A stretch of 33,369 nt of DNA from an uncultured Eubacteriales bacterium (lineage in GTDB: Bacteria; Bacillota; Clostridia; Christensenellales; Aristaeellaceae): the NCBI GenBank assembly GCA_902798105.1, contig CADBVG010000034.1:1-33369 (forward strand). Reading direction: 5' to 3'. Positions 22,667 to 29,842 of this stretch are shown one piece after another. The position numbers were made by a program, and so were the translations under genes. Every line of letters begins with the position of its first letter. The stretch's first letter is position 1. A model generated the notes under the pieces. The model made no database searches. It had not been told where the DNA came from and saw only the letters and a program-made list of their open reading frames with translations.

Positions 22667-24046
22667 CTACTGTGCCCCCGCGATCTGCCGGGCCACATAC
22701 ACGCCGCTGGCGCTGGCATGGCTGAGGGAGTGGGTCACGCCGCTGCCGTCGCCGATCACATACAAGCCCCTGTGGCAGGTCTCCAGGTTGCTGTTCAGTG
22801 CCACCTCCATGTTGTAGAACTTGACCTCCACGCCATAGAGCAGGGTGTCGTCATTGGCGGTGCCGGGGGCGATGTTGTCCAGGGCGTGGATCATCTCGAT
22901 GATGCCGTCCAGTATCCGCTTGGGCAGCACCAGGCTTAAATCGCCGGGAGTGGCCGCCAGGGTGGGCTTCACGGTGCCCTCCATGATGCGCTTCATGGTG
23001 CTGCGTCGGCCCCGCTCCAGATCGCCGAAGCGCTGCACGATGGCCCCGCCGCCCAGCATGTTGGAGAGTCGCACGATGCTCTCGCCGTAGCCGTTGGAAT
23101 CGTGGAAGGGCTCGGAAAAGTGCTTCGACACCAGCAGCGCGAAGTTGGTGTTCTCCGTCTTGCGCCCCTCGTCCTCAAAGCTGTGTCCGTTGACGGTGAC
23201 GATGCCGTTGGTGTTCTCGTTGACCACGATGCCCCTGGGGTTCATGCAGAAGGTGCGCACGTGGTCCTCGTACTTCTCGGTGCGGTAGACGATCTTGCTC
23301 TCGTACAGCTCGTCGGTGATGTGGGAGAAGATCACCGCGGGCAGCTCCACCCGCACGCCCAGGTCCACGCGGTTGCTCTTGGTGTGGATGCCCAGGTCGT
23401 CGCAGACCTTCTCCATCCACTTGCTGCCGCTGCGGCCCACGGACACCACGCACTTTTCGCATTCGGCGGCTTCGTCGCCGTAGCGCACGCGATAGCCCGC
23501 GTCATCACCGATGACCTCGATGCTGTCCACATGGGTATTGAAGAACAGTGCCACCCTGTCCTTCAGCTGATTATACAGGTTGCCCAGCACCACGTAGTTG
23601 ATGTCGGTGCCCAGGTGTCGCACAGACGCCTCCAGCAGCGTCAGCCGGTTCTGCATGCACAGCTTCTTGAAGCGGGTGCCCGCGGTGGAGTACAGCGTCG
23701 TGCCCTCACCGCCGTTTTCCATGTTGATATCGTCCACGTAGCGCATCAGCGACATGGCCTCGTCCCGGCCGATGTACTCGTACAGCGTGCCGCCGAAGTC
23801 GTTGGTGATGTTGTACTTGCCGTCGGAAAAGGCCCCCGCGCCGCCGAAGCCGTTCATGATGGCGCAGGTGGGGCACTTGATGCACGCCTTCACCCGCTTG
23901 CCGTCGATGGGGCACCTGCGCTTGTCCAGCGGATTGCCGCTTTCAAACACGGCCACCTTCAGTTCAGGCTTGCGCTTGACCAACTCCCAGGCGGTATAGA
24001 TACCCCCGGGACCCGCGCCGATGATGATGACGTCGTAATGATTCAT
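22667..24046 (-). CDS. COG2509-type FAD-dependent dehydrogenase
   Basis: A 459-aa flavoprotein. The N-terminal dinucleotide-binding motif is DVIIIGAGPGGIYTAWEL, and the C-terminal FAD motif is GLYVIGDGSGVTHSLSHASASGVYVA. An internal cysteine-rich stretch, RRCPIDGKRVKACIKCPTCAIMNGFGGAGAFSDGK (about residues 43-77), characterises this uncharacterised dehydrogenase family. Substrate unknown; a redox role in anaerobic metabolism is likely. A GGAGGT site precedes the ATG. It follows the DUF554 gene after 75 bp containing a type G palindrome, and it may be the last gene of the long minus-strand run that begins with cbiA. Confidence 0.9.
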   Translation of the reverse strand: MNHYDVIIIGAGPGGIYTAWELVKRKPELKVAVFESGNPLDKRRCPIDGKRVKACIKCPTCAIMNGFGGAGAFSDGKYNITNDFGGTLYEYIGRDEAMSLMRYVDDINMENGGEGTTLYSTAGTRFKKLCMQNRLTLLEASVRHLGTDINYVVLGNLYNQLKDRVALFFNTHVDSIEVIGDDAGYRVRYGDEAAECEKCVVSVGRSGSKWMEKVCDDLGIHTKSNRVDLGVRVELPAVIFSHITDELYESKIVYRTEKYEDHVRTFCMNPRGIVVNENTNGIVTVNGHSFEDEGRKTENTNFALLVSKHFSEPFHDSNGYGESIVRLSNMLGGGAIVQRFGDLERGRRSTMKRIMEGTVKPTLAATPGDLSLVLPKRILDGIIEMIHALDNIAPGTANDDTLLYGVEVKFYNMEVALNSNLETCHRGLYVIGDGSGVTHSLSHASASGVYVARQIAGAQ

Positions 24047-24075
24047 GTATATATGACCTCCGATTACTGGTTGAC

Positions 24076-24111
24076 AAATTCTGATTTGTCGCAGCCCGAC
24101 AAATCAGAAGT
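24076..24111. repeat. ATTCTGATTTGTCG palindrome, type G, between DUF554 and flavoprotein genes
   Basis: A 13-bp perfect core (TTCTGATTTGTCG at 24079-24091, complement 24097-24109) around CAGCC. The outer bases have decayed on one side (GAAGT instead of GAATT). Confidence 0.85.
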
Positions 24112-24121
24112 AATCACTTTC

Positions 24122-24847
24122 TCACAATCCCCACGGCGTATACGCCGTGATCACCGCCAGCAGCACGGCGGGCAGCATGTTGGCCACGCGCAGCTGCTTT
24201 CCCCACACCAGGTTCACGCCCACACAGAAGATCAGCACCGAGCCGATCAGCGACAGGTTGCCGATGGCCGCCTCGGTCATCACCGGGGCGATGAGCCGGG
24301 CCAGCAGCGTCATGCCGCCCTCGAACACGAACACCGGGATCGCCGAGAAGGCGCAGCCCCTGCCCATGGACGAGGCCATCACCAGCACGATGATGAAGTC
24401 CAGCACGGCCTTTACCGCCAAGGTGGACCAGTCGCCCATCACGCCGTCCTGGATCGAGCCCACGATGGCCATTGCGCCGATGCTCACCGTCAATGACGCG
24501 GTGACGAAGGCGTTGACGAAGCCGCCGTCCCCCTCGTTGCCGGTCCTCTGCTTCAGCCACTCGCCGAAGCGCTCGAAGGCATTCTCGATGCCCAGCAGCT
24601 CGCCGAGCACGGTGCCCAGCGCCAGGCACAGCACCACCAGCATCGCCCGGCCGCTGGTCAGCGCGCCGTCTTCAATCTTCAGCATGCCGGACATCGCCCC
24701 GGCGATGGCGATGAACATGGTGCTGACGCCACAGGCCTTGCCGATGGACGCCTGCTGTTCCTCCCGGAACAGCTTCCCCGCGAACAGACCAAGAATCCCA
24801 CCGGCGACGATGGCCCCGGTGTTGATGAGCGTTCCCAATCCGATCAT
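24122..24847 (-). CDS. DUF554 family membrane protein
   Basis: A 241-aa polytopic protein with about six or seven helices. MIGLGTLINTGAIVAGGILGLFAGK at the start, GELLGIENAFERFGEWL in the middle, and FVNAFVTASLTVSIGAMAIVGSIQDG match the DUF554 (YdfK-type) family, whose function is not established. GAGGAAATG precedes the ATG. It begins 52 bp after cbiB on the same strand. DUF554 being downstream of cobalamin genes does not by itself imply a role in that pathway. Confidence 0.92.
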   Translation of the reverse strand: MIGLGTLINTGAIVAGGILGLFAGKLFREEQQASIGKACGVSTMFIAIAGAMSGMLKIEDGALTSGRAMLVVLCLALGTVLGELLGIENAFERFGEWLKQRTGNEGDGGFVNAFVTASLTVSIGAMAIVGSIQDGVMGDWSTLAVKAVLDFIIVLVMASSMGRGCAFSAIPVFVFEGGMTLLARLIAPVMTEAAIGNLSLIGSVLIFCVGVNLVWGKQLRVANMLPAVLLAVITAYTPWGL

Positions 24848-24899
24848 GTGTACATCATTTCCTCGTTGTTTTCCGCTTGTGGCGGTCTGGGAGCCGCCG

Positions 24900-25859
24900 C
24901 TACATTTTACAGATCAGCGCCGATATTCCGGCCACCAGTGCCAGCATCAGCCCCGCGGTGGCGAACATCAGCCGGTTCATCCGTCGTATATCCTCGCCCT
25001 CCGGGGGACGCAGGTCGTCGCCGATGGTAGGCTTGTGGACCACCTGGCCGAAGTATTCGTGGTCGCCCCCCAGCCGAACGCCCAGCGCCCCCGCCGCGGC
25101 GGACTCGCTCCAGGCGCAGTTTGGCGACAGGTGGTTGGCATGGTCCCGCATCACGGTGCGGAAGGCCCGCCGCCCGTCCAGCCCCAGCGGGAACGCCGCC
25201 AGGCACATCAAAAGCGCCGTAATCCGAGCGGGGATGTAGTTCCACACGTCGTCAGCCTTCGCCGCGAACCAGCCCACGTCCCGGTACTTCTCGTTCAGGT
25301 AACCGATCATGCTGTCCAGCGTGCTGGCAGCCTTGAAGGCCATGCCCAGCACCGGCCCGCCCAGGGCCAGGTACAGCATCGGCGAAATCACCCCGTCGGT
25401 CAGGTTCTCAGCTACCGTCTCGATGGTGGCGCACAATATCTCCCGCCGGGACAGGTTCGCGGTGTCCCGACCCACGATGCGGCCTACCCGCTTGCGGCCC
25501 GCCTCCAGCGAGATTCCAAGGGCTTTGCGCACGCCCTCGGCCTCGTCGGCCAGGTTCCGCGCCGACAGGCACATCCACGAGATCAGCGCCATGCCGATGA
25601 AGTGGGGCCAGAAGCCCCACAGGCGCAACAGGTAGAGTATACCCGCCGTGACGAGCGCTGTCAACAGCACCGTGGAAATCGCCACGACAATCGCCCGTCG
25701 TCTCAGCACTTTGGACGGCGGGTTGTCCCGCTTCGCGGCCTTTTCCGCGAACGATATGTATTTCCCGATCAGCCGCACCGGGTGGTAGAACCACTCCGGG
25801 TCCCCGACGACCAGGTCGATCAGCGCCCCGACGAGCAGGGCGAGTATGTGGGTAGGCAT
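24900..25859 (-). CDS. cbiB: Adenosylcobinamide-phosphate synthase
   Basis: A 319-aa membrane protein that attaches (R)-1-amino-2-propanol phosphate to adenosylcobyric acid. Family markers are LIDLVVGDPEWFYHPVRLIGK at the N-terminus, ETVAENLTDGVISPMLYLALGGPVLGMAFKAASTLDSMIGY in the middle (about residues 146-187), NYIPARITALL, and KPTIGDD near the C-terminus. Several hydrophobic helices fit its membrane location. No good ribosome binding site lies before the ATG; a type G palindrome ends 13 bp upstream, so translation may depend on upstream coupling or be weak. It uses the product of CobD, encoded in the same run. Confidence 0.95.
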   Translation of the reverse strand: MPTHILALLVGALIDLVVGDPEWFYHPVRLIGKYISFAEKAAKRDNPPSKVLRRRAIVVAISTVLLTALVTAGILYLLRLWGFWPHFIGMALISWMCLSARNLADEAEGVRKALGISLEAGRKRVGRIVGRDTANLSRREILCATIETVAENLTDGVISPMLYLALGGPVLGMAFKAASTLDSMIGYLNEKYRDVGWFAAKADDVWNYIPARITALLMCLAAFPLGLDGRRAFRTVMRDHANHLSPNCAWSESAAAGALGVRLGGDHEYFGQVVHKPTIGDDLRPPEGEDIRRMNRLMFATAGLMLALVAGISALICKM

Positions 25860-25872
25860 GGTGTGATTTCTA

Positions 25873-25911
25873 CAAATTCTGATTTGTCGCGTTGCGACAA
25901 ATCAGAATTTG
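25873..25911. repeat. ATTCTGATTTGTCG palindrome, type G, upstream of cbiB
   Basis: A perfect 18-bp inverted repeat (25873-25890 and 25894-25911) around GTT. It is one end of the composite element 25873-26057. Confidence 0.92.
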
Positions 25912-26017
25912 AGTGGCTAGTGGCCAGTGATTAGTGGCTAGTGAAGGAGGAAATCCTTGCGGATTTCTTTTGATAAAAGGACCGAGAAACGTACTAGCCA
26001 CTAACCACTAATCACTC
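25912..26017. repeat. TAGTGG-type element (short copy, inverted relative to 1643-1802)
   Basis: The reverse complement matches 1643-1802 at both ends and through CGGTCCTTTTATCAAAAG..., but lacks roughly 60 bp. Here it is bracketed by a type G palindrome (25873-25911) and a type A palindrome (26018-26057), and fills the gap between cbiP and cbiB. Confidence 0.85.
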
Positions 26018-26057
26018 AATTCTGATTTATCGAGCACAGCTCGATAAATCAGAATTT
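26018..26057. repeat. ATTCTGATTTATCG palindrome, type A, at the cbiP stop codon
   Basis: A perfect 18-bp inverted repeat (26018-26035 and 26039-26056) around ACA. Bases 26056-26058 form the cbiP TAA stop, so the element begins on the stop codon. Confidence 0.92.
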
Positions 26058-27555
26058 ACTCCCCTCTCAATATTGCGTATACCTTTTCCATATCCAAGCT
26101 CTCCCGCACGGTCCGGGCCAGGATGTCGAACTGCTCTTCCCTGTAAGCCTTCATGTTCACGGCGGCCTGTTCGGCGGAGACGGGAGATTCGGGCAGGCCC
26201 TTCAATTTGCGGGCGCGGCGCACGACCGCCTCCGCCAGCACGCCGTCGTCGAACAGGCCGTGCAGGTAGGTCCCCAGCACGTTCCCGGCGGCGTTGCAGG
26301 CCCCGGTCGGGCCCATCCAGAAGCGGGCGCTTTCCCCGAAGGTATTGACGCCGGAGTGGATCTCGTAGCCCTCCACCCGGGTACCCGCCAGCGGCGCGAG
26401 CCAGTCCACCGCGTCGGTCAGCGTGCCCTCGGCCTGCACAGTGCGCTTCTCGGGCTCGAAGGTGACCGCCATGTCCAGCAGCCCCAGCCCCGCTACCTCG
26501 GGCGCGGCGGATTCCACGCCGTGGGGGTCCCGCAGCACCTGGCCCAGCATCTGATAGCCGCCGCACACCCCCAGCAGCAGCTTCCCGGCCCGGGCATGGC
26601 GCACGATGGGGGCCAGCATGTTCCGGTTGCGCAGGTCGATCAAATCGTCGATGGTGTTCTTCGTGCCGGGCAGGATCACCACGTCCGCGCCCTCCAGGTC
26701 ATCCGGGCGAAGGGCGTATTTCAGCGTCACCCCGGGGTGCAGCGACAGCGCCTGGAAGTCGGTGAAGTTCGATATGTGCTTCAGCCGCACCACAGCCACG
26801 GTGACCTCCCCCGTACCGCTGACGGCGGTCAGGCGTTCGGAAACGCTGTCCTCGTCCTCGATGTCGGCGTCGCACCATGGCACCACGCCAATCACCGGGA
26901 TGCCCACCTTATCCTCGATCATCCGCAGCCCCGGCTCGAGTATGCGCACGTCGCCCCGGAACTTGTTCACGATCATGCCCTTTATGCGCGCGCGCTCCTC
27001 CGGCTCCAGCAGCATTACCGTACCGTACAGCGACGCGAACACGCCGCCCCGGTCGATATCCCCCACCAGCAGCACCGGCGCGTCGGCGGCCTCGGCCATC
27101 CACATGTTGACCAGGTCGCCTTCCTTCAGATTGATCTCCGCGGGGCTGCCCGCGCCCTCGATCACCACGGCGTCGTATTTCGACTCCAGACGGTCGTAGG
27201 TGTCCTTCACCAGCTGGCGCAGGTTGGGCTTATAGTTGTGGTACGCCACCGCGTCCATATTGCCGATGGGCCTGCCCAGGCAGATGACCTGGCTCTTTCG
27301 GTCGCTGGTGGGCTTGAGCAGTATGGGGTTCATCTCCACGCTGGGCTCCACCCCCGCGGCCTGGGCCTGCACCACCTGGGCGCGCCCCATCTCCAGCCCC
27401 TCCTTCGTAGCGAAGCTGTTCAGGGCCATGTTCTGGCTCTTGAAGGGGGCGACCCGCAGACCGTCCTCCTTGAAGATGCGGCACAGCGCCGCGCACAGCA
27501 TGGACTTGCCCACCGACGAGCCCGTCCCCTGGAGCATGATCGACTTTCCGCGCAT
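26056..27555 (-). CDS. cbiP: Cobyric acid synthase (glutamine-hydrolysing)
   Basis: A 499-aa CobQ/CbiP that amidates the b, d, e and g side chains of adenosylcobyrinic acid a,c-diamide. The N-terminal ATPase domain has MLQGTGSSVGKS (about residues 7-18), PFKSQNMALNSF, EGAGSPAEINL and GDIDRGGVFASLYGT. The C-terminal class I-like glutamine amidotransferase domain has LPGTKNTIDDL, the nucleophile Cys331 in GVCGGYQMLG, and GYEIHSG with His400. AAAGGAG lies upstream of the ATG. The preceding gene is the EVE nuclease, 32 bp upstream; the following gap is filled with repeats before cbiB. Confidence 0.97.
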   Translation of the reverse strand: MRGKSIMLQGTGSSVGKSMLCAALCRIFKEDGLRVAPFKSQNMALNSFATKEGLEMGRAQVVQAQAAGVEPSVEMNPILLKPTSDRKSQVICLGRPIGNMDAVAYHNYKPNLRQLVKDTYDRLESKYDAVVIEGAGSPAEINLKEGDLVNMWMAEAADAPVLLVGDIDRGGVFASLYGTVMLLEPEERARIKGMIVNKFRGDVRILEPGLRMIEDKVGIPVIGVVPWCDADIEDEDSVSERLTAVSGTGEVTVAVVRLKHISNFTDFQALSLHPGVTLKYALRPDDLEGADVVILPGTKNTIDDLIDLRNRNMLAPIVRHARAGKLLLGVCGGYQMLGQVLRDPHGVESAAPEVAGLGLLDMAVTFEPEKRTVQAEGTLTDAVDWLAPLAGTRVEGYEIHSGVNTFGESARFWMGPTGACNAAGNVLGTYLHGLFDDGVLAEAVVRRARKLKGLPESPVSAEQAAVNMKAYREEQFDILARTVRESLDMEKVYAILRGE

Positions 27556-27587
27556 CTATAATCTCCTTTAACATAACAATAGGCTGA

Positions 27588-28598
27588 TTAAGTCTCTATC
27601 TGAATTGGTTTCAGCACAAGTTGACCATTCGCCATGTAATACTCAATAAGCTGAATTGGCTTATTTTCAATAACAGTCCTCATACGAATATAGTTAATTA
27701 CTTCTTCGGAAAAACGCTTTGCTATACCTACTGATCGTACCATTTTTTGATCTCCATGCGCTCTTTTTTGTAAAAACCACGTCTCATATCCAATCAACTG
27801 CTTACAAGCATCAATGTCAAATATATCTCTTTTCATTTCGATTATAGCATACGAAGATATAATCTGTGTATGAAGTGGATTGTTAAACATCAACAAAACA
27901 TCCATTTCACTACCAATAGATGTTGGTATATAACTTAAATAATCTGTGTATATTCCAAATATCTCCTGGTACTTATTTTCCGTTAATCCCCTGAGAAAAT
28001 AAGCCATCAATCCTGCTTCATATTTCAACTGTCCATCTGCGTCCTTATGAATCAGAGAAAGCAAATCATTTTCTACAACATGGTATGGCCGAGGGATTAT
28101 CTGCTTTACTCGGGAAAAAGGGTTTATTTTGCTTAACTCCCCTACCAGAATCTCAAATTGATCATTTGAGATAGAAAACATTGCATTTACTCCGCTTGCC
28201 CTTTTTAAAGCAAAGCTCCATATTTTGCCTTCATTTTGAAGGTCGTAAATGTCATGTAAATGAAGCGGCACAGTAAAGTTCATTTCGGTTCCGAAAAGCC
28301 TAATTCGATATGGATACACCTTGTCAGGATCTGGCCAGACTAATGAATCATCATAAAATGGTGCCCCTTCTACACGATAAACGCCCGTTAAAATGTTTTC
28401 TTGCGTAATATAGAACAAAACATAATCATTTTCTTTGATCATGCTCATTCTAGAAATCAACTGATCATTGATGTTTTTTTCGTTTCTTCCTGATGCCGCA
28501 CTCGGGACGGCAGTTAGTCCACGTTGCTTACAAATCTCATAATTTTTTCGATCACAAACAAAGATATGTGCCGGCAAAATAATCCCTCCATTTGTCAT
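27588..28598 (-). CDS. EVE (PUA-like) domain fused to PD-(D/E)XK nuclease domain, predicted modification-dependent endonuclease
   Basis: A 336-aa protein, markedly AT-rich compared with its cobalamin neighbours. Residues about 10-115 look like an EVE/YTH-related PUA fold: HIFVCDRKNYEICKQRG, MIKENDYVLFYITQENILTGVYRV and YPYRIRLF. EVE domains read modified DNA or RNA bases. Residues about 185-275 carry a PD-(D/E)XK nuclease core: Glu194 in the lead helix (KYEAGLM), Asp233 (GSEMDVLLM), Glu254-x-Lys256 (YAIIEMK) and the QLIGYE helix with Gln267, NucS/RecB-like. The combination resembles type IV-like defence nucleases; that activity is inferred. ATG 28598 has no ribosome binding site, whereas TTG at 28577 has GGAGGG just ahead, so the start is open. 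It lies between cobD and cbiP and next to a truncated repeat, so it looks acquired. Confidence 0.75.
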   Translation of the reverse strand: MTNGGIILPAHIFVCDRKNYEICKQRGLTAVPSAASGRNEKNINDQLISRMSMIKENDYVLFYITQENILTGVYRVEGAPFYDDSLVWPDPDKVYPYRIRLFGTEMNFTVPLHLHDIYDLQNEGKIWSFALKRASGVNAMFSISNDQFEILVGELSKINPFSRVKQIIPRPYHVVENDLLSLIHKDADGQLKYEAGLMAYFLRGLTENKYQEIFGIYTDYLSYIPTSIGSEMDVLLMFNNPLHTQIISSYAIIEMKRDIFDIDACKQLIGYETWFLQKRAHGDQKMVRSVGIAKRFSEEVINYIRMRTVIENKPIQLIEYYMANGQLVLKPIQIET

Positions 28599-28622
28599 TC
28601 CATTGGTTTTGATCTGTCAACA

Positions 28623-28861
28623 TAGATTAGTTTAGCTGCTCCAGCCCCCAAGAGTAGCCTTCCCCTTTGGGGAAGGTGGATTTCCCGGAAAATGCTTGCA
28701 TTGTTCCGAGAAAGATGGATGAGGTCCTTGTCGCTCGAACAACGCTTGTTTTAGCATATGCGCGAGGCGTAATGTGAGGGGACCTCATCCGCCTGCTTCG
28801 CAGGCACCTTCCCCAGAGGGAAGGCTTTTGGATTCCGTATATACCCGCCAAATCAGAATTG
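28623..28861. repeat. Truncated copy of the 320-bp CCTTCCCC element next to the EVE nuclease gene
   Basis: ATTAGTTTAGCTGCTCCAGC (28625-28644) resembles the interior of the 12530-12849 element. AGCCTTCCCC (28656-28665) and GGGAAGGCT (28818-28825) form the nested arms, and 28669-28707 is the reverse complement of the 39-bp block at 12743-12781. The right terminus CAAATCAGAATTG (28849-28861) is present and overlaps the last codons of cobD. The left terminus is missing exactly where the EVE gene unit starts. Confidence 0.8.
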
Positions 28862-29842
28862 CACCGCCTCCACCAGCCGCCCGTTCTCCCCCTCCGTTCG
28901 CACGCACAGCCGCACGTGGCCGTGGGTCAGGCCAGGGAACATGCCACAGGGGCGGACGAGGATGCCCCTTTGCCGCAGCGCTTCGATGGTGGGCCGCATG
29001 TCCCTTCCGAAGTCGCACAGCAGGAAGTTGGCGTCGCTGGGATAAACCCTCGTCCCGATGGCCGTCAGCGCCGCCGCGAAGCCATCCCGACGTTTGTCGT
29101 TCCGGCGGCGGATCTCGTCGAATTCCGCCCTGTGCCCGGGCAGCGCGGCGGCCACGGCGTCGGCCACGCAGTTCAGCCGCCAGGGCAGCAGCCCTTCCCG
29201 CAGCGTCCCGACCACCGACGGGTGGGCGGCCATATACCCCAGCCGCACGCCGGGGATCGCCAGCACCTTGGTCAGCGAGCCCAGCACAATCAGCGCCGGA
29301 TGGCCGGAAACCGCGTCCCTCACGCTGTGTTCGGGGCAGTAGTCGATGAACGCCTCGTCCACCGCCAGCCGCCCGCCGACGGCCTCCAGCTTTTCCAGCA
29401 GCGCCAGCACGTCCCCGCGAGGCAGCGCGTCGCCGGTGGGGTTGTTGGGGTTGCAAATCCAGAGCGTCTCCCCCGGCTCCGGGCAATAATCAGCCAACTC
29501 CGACCGCTTCACATCCCTGTGCACCCCGCACAATGCCCCATATTCCTGAAAGGTGGGCTGGGCGACGGCGTGGCACCCCGACAGACCGGCGGCGCAGGCG
29601 ATGGCCTCGATGCCTCCGGCCGTGGGCAATATGCAATCCTCCGGCAGGTCCAGGTGGACGCTCAGCCCCGCCAGAGCCGCCCCCTGGCGCAGGTCCGGGT
29701 AGTAGCGGGCGTTTTCAAGCCCCCGGAGCATCGCGGCGCGAACCCATTCGGGCGGTCCTTCCGGATTCAGGTTGGCCGAGAAATCCAGGATTTTATCGGG
29801 GGACGGCCCCTGCCAGACATCTCCGCCGTGAAAAACGCTCAT
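28853..29842 (-). CDS. cobD: Threonine-phosphate decarboxylase (aminotransferase-fold)
   Basis: A 329-aa PLP enzyme making (R)-1-amino-2-propanol O-2-phosphate from L-threonine O-3-phosphate for the cobalamin nucleotide loop. The fold type I aminotransferase markers are DFSANLNPEGPP near residue 20, YYPD, CNPNNPTG (about 130-137), VDEAFIDY with Asp162, and the PLP lysine Lys192 in SLTKVLAIPGVRLGY. The start overlaps the cbiA stop by ATGA (29839-29842), so translation is coupled. The final residues VQF and TGA stop are encoded within the terminal repeat of the adjacent element, so the native C-terminus may have been altered by its insertion. Confidence 0.95.
   Translation of the reverse strand: MSVFHGGDVWQGPSPDKILDFSANLNPEGPPEWVRAAMLRGLENARYYPDLRQGAALAGLSVHLDLPEDCILPTAGGIEAIACAAGLSGCHAVAQPTFQEYGALCGVHRDVKRSELADYCPEPGETLWICNPNNPTGDALPRGDVLALLEKLEAVGGRLAVDEAFIDYCPEHSVRDAVSGHPALIVLGSLTKVLAIPGVRLGYMAAHPSVVGTLREGLLPWRLNCVADAVAAALPGHRAEFDEIRRRNDKRRDGFAAALTAIGTRVYPSDANFLLCDFGRDMRPTIEALRQRGILVRPCGMFPGLTHGHVRLCVRTEGENGRLVEAVQF

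Noticed and set aside
28627-28851. 74-aa minus-strand open frame between cobD and the EVE gene
   Set aside because: It lies entirely within the repeat element and has no ribosome binding site.
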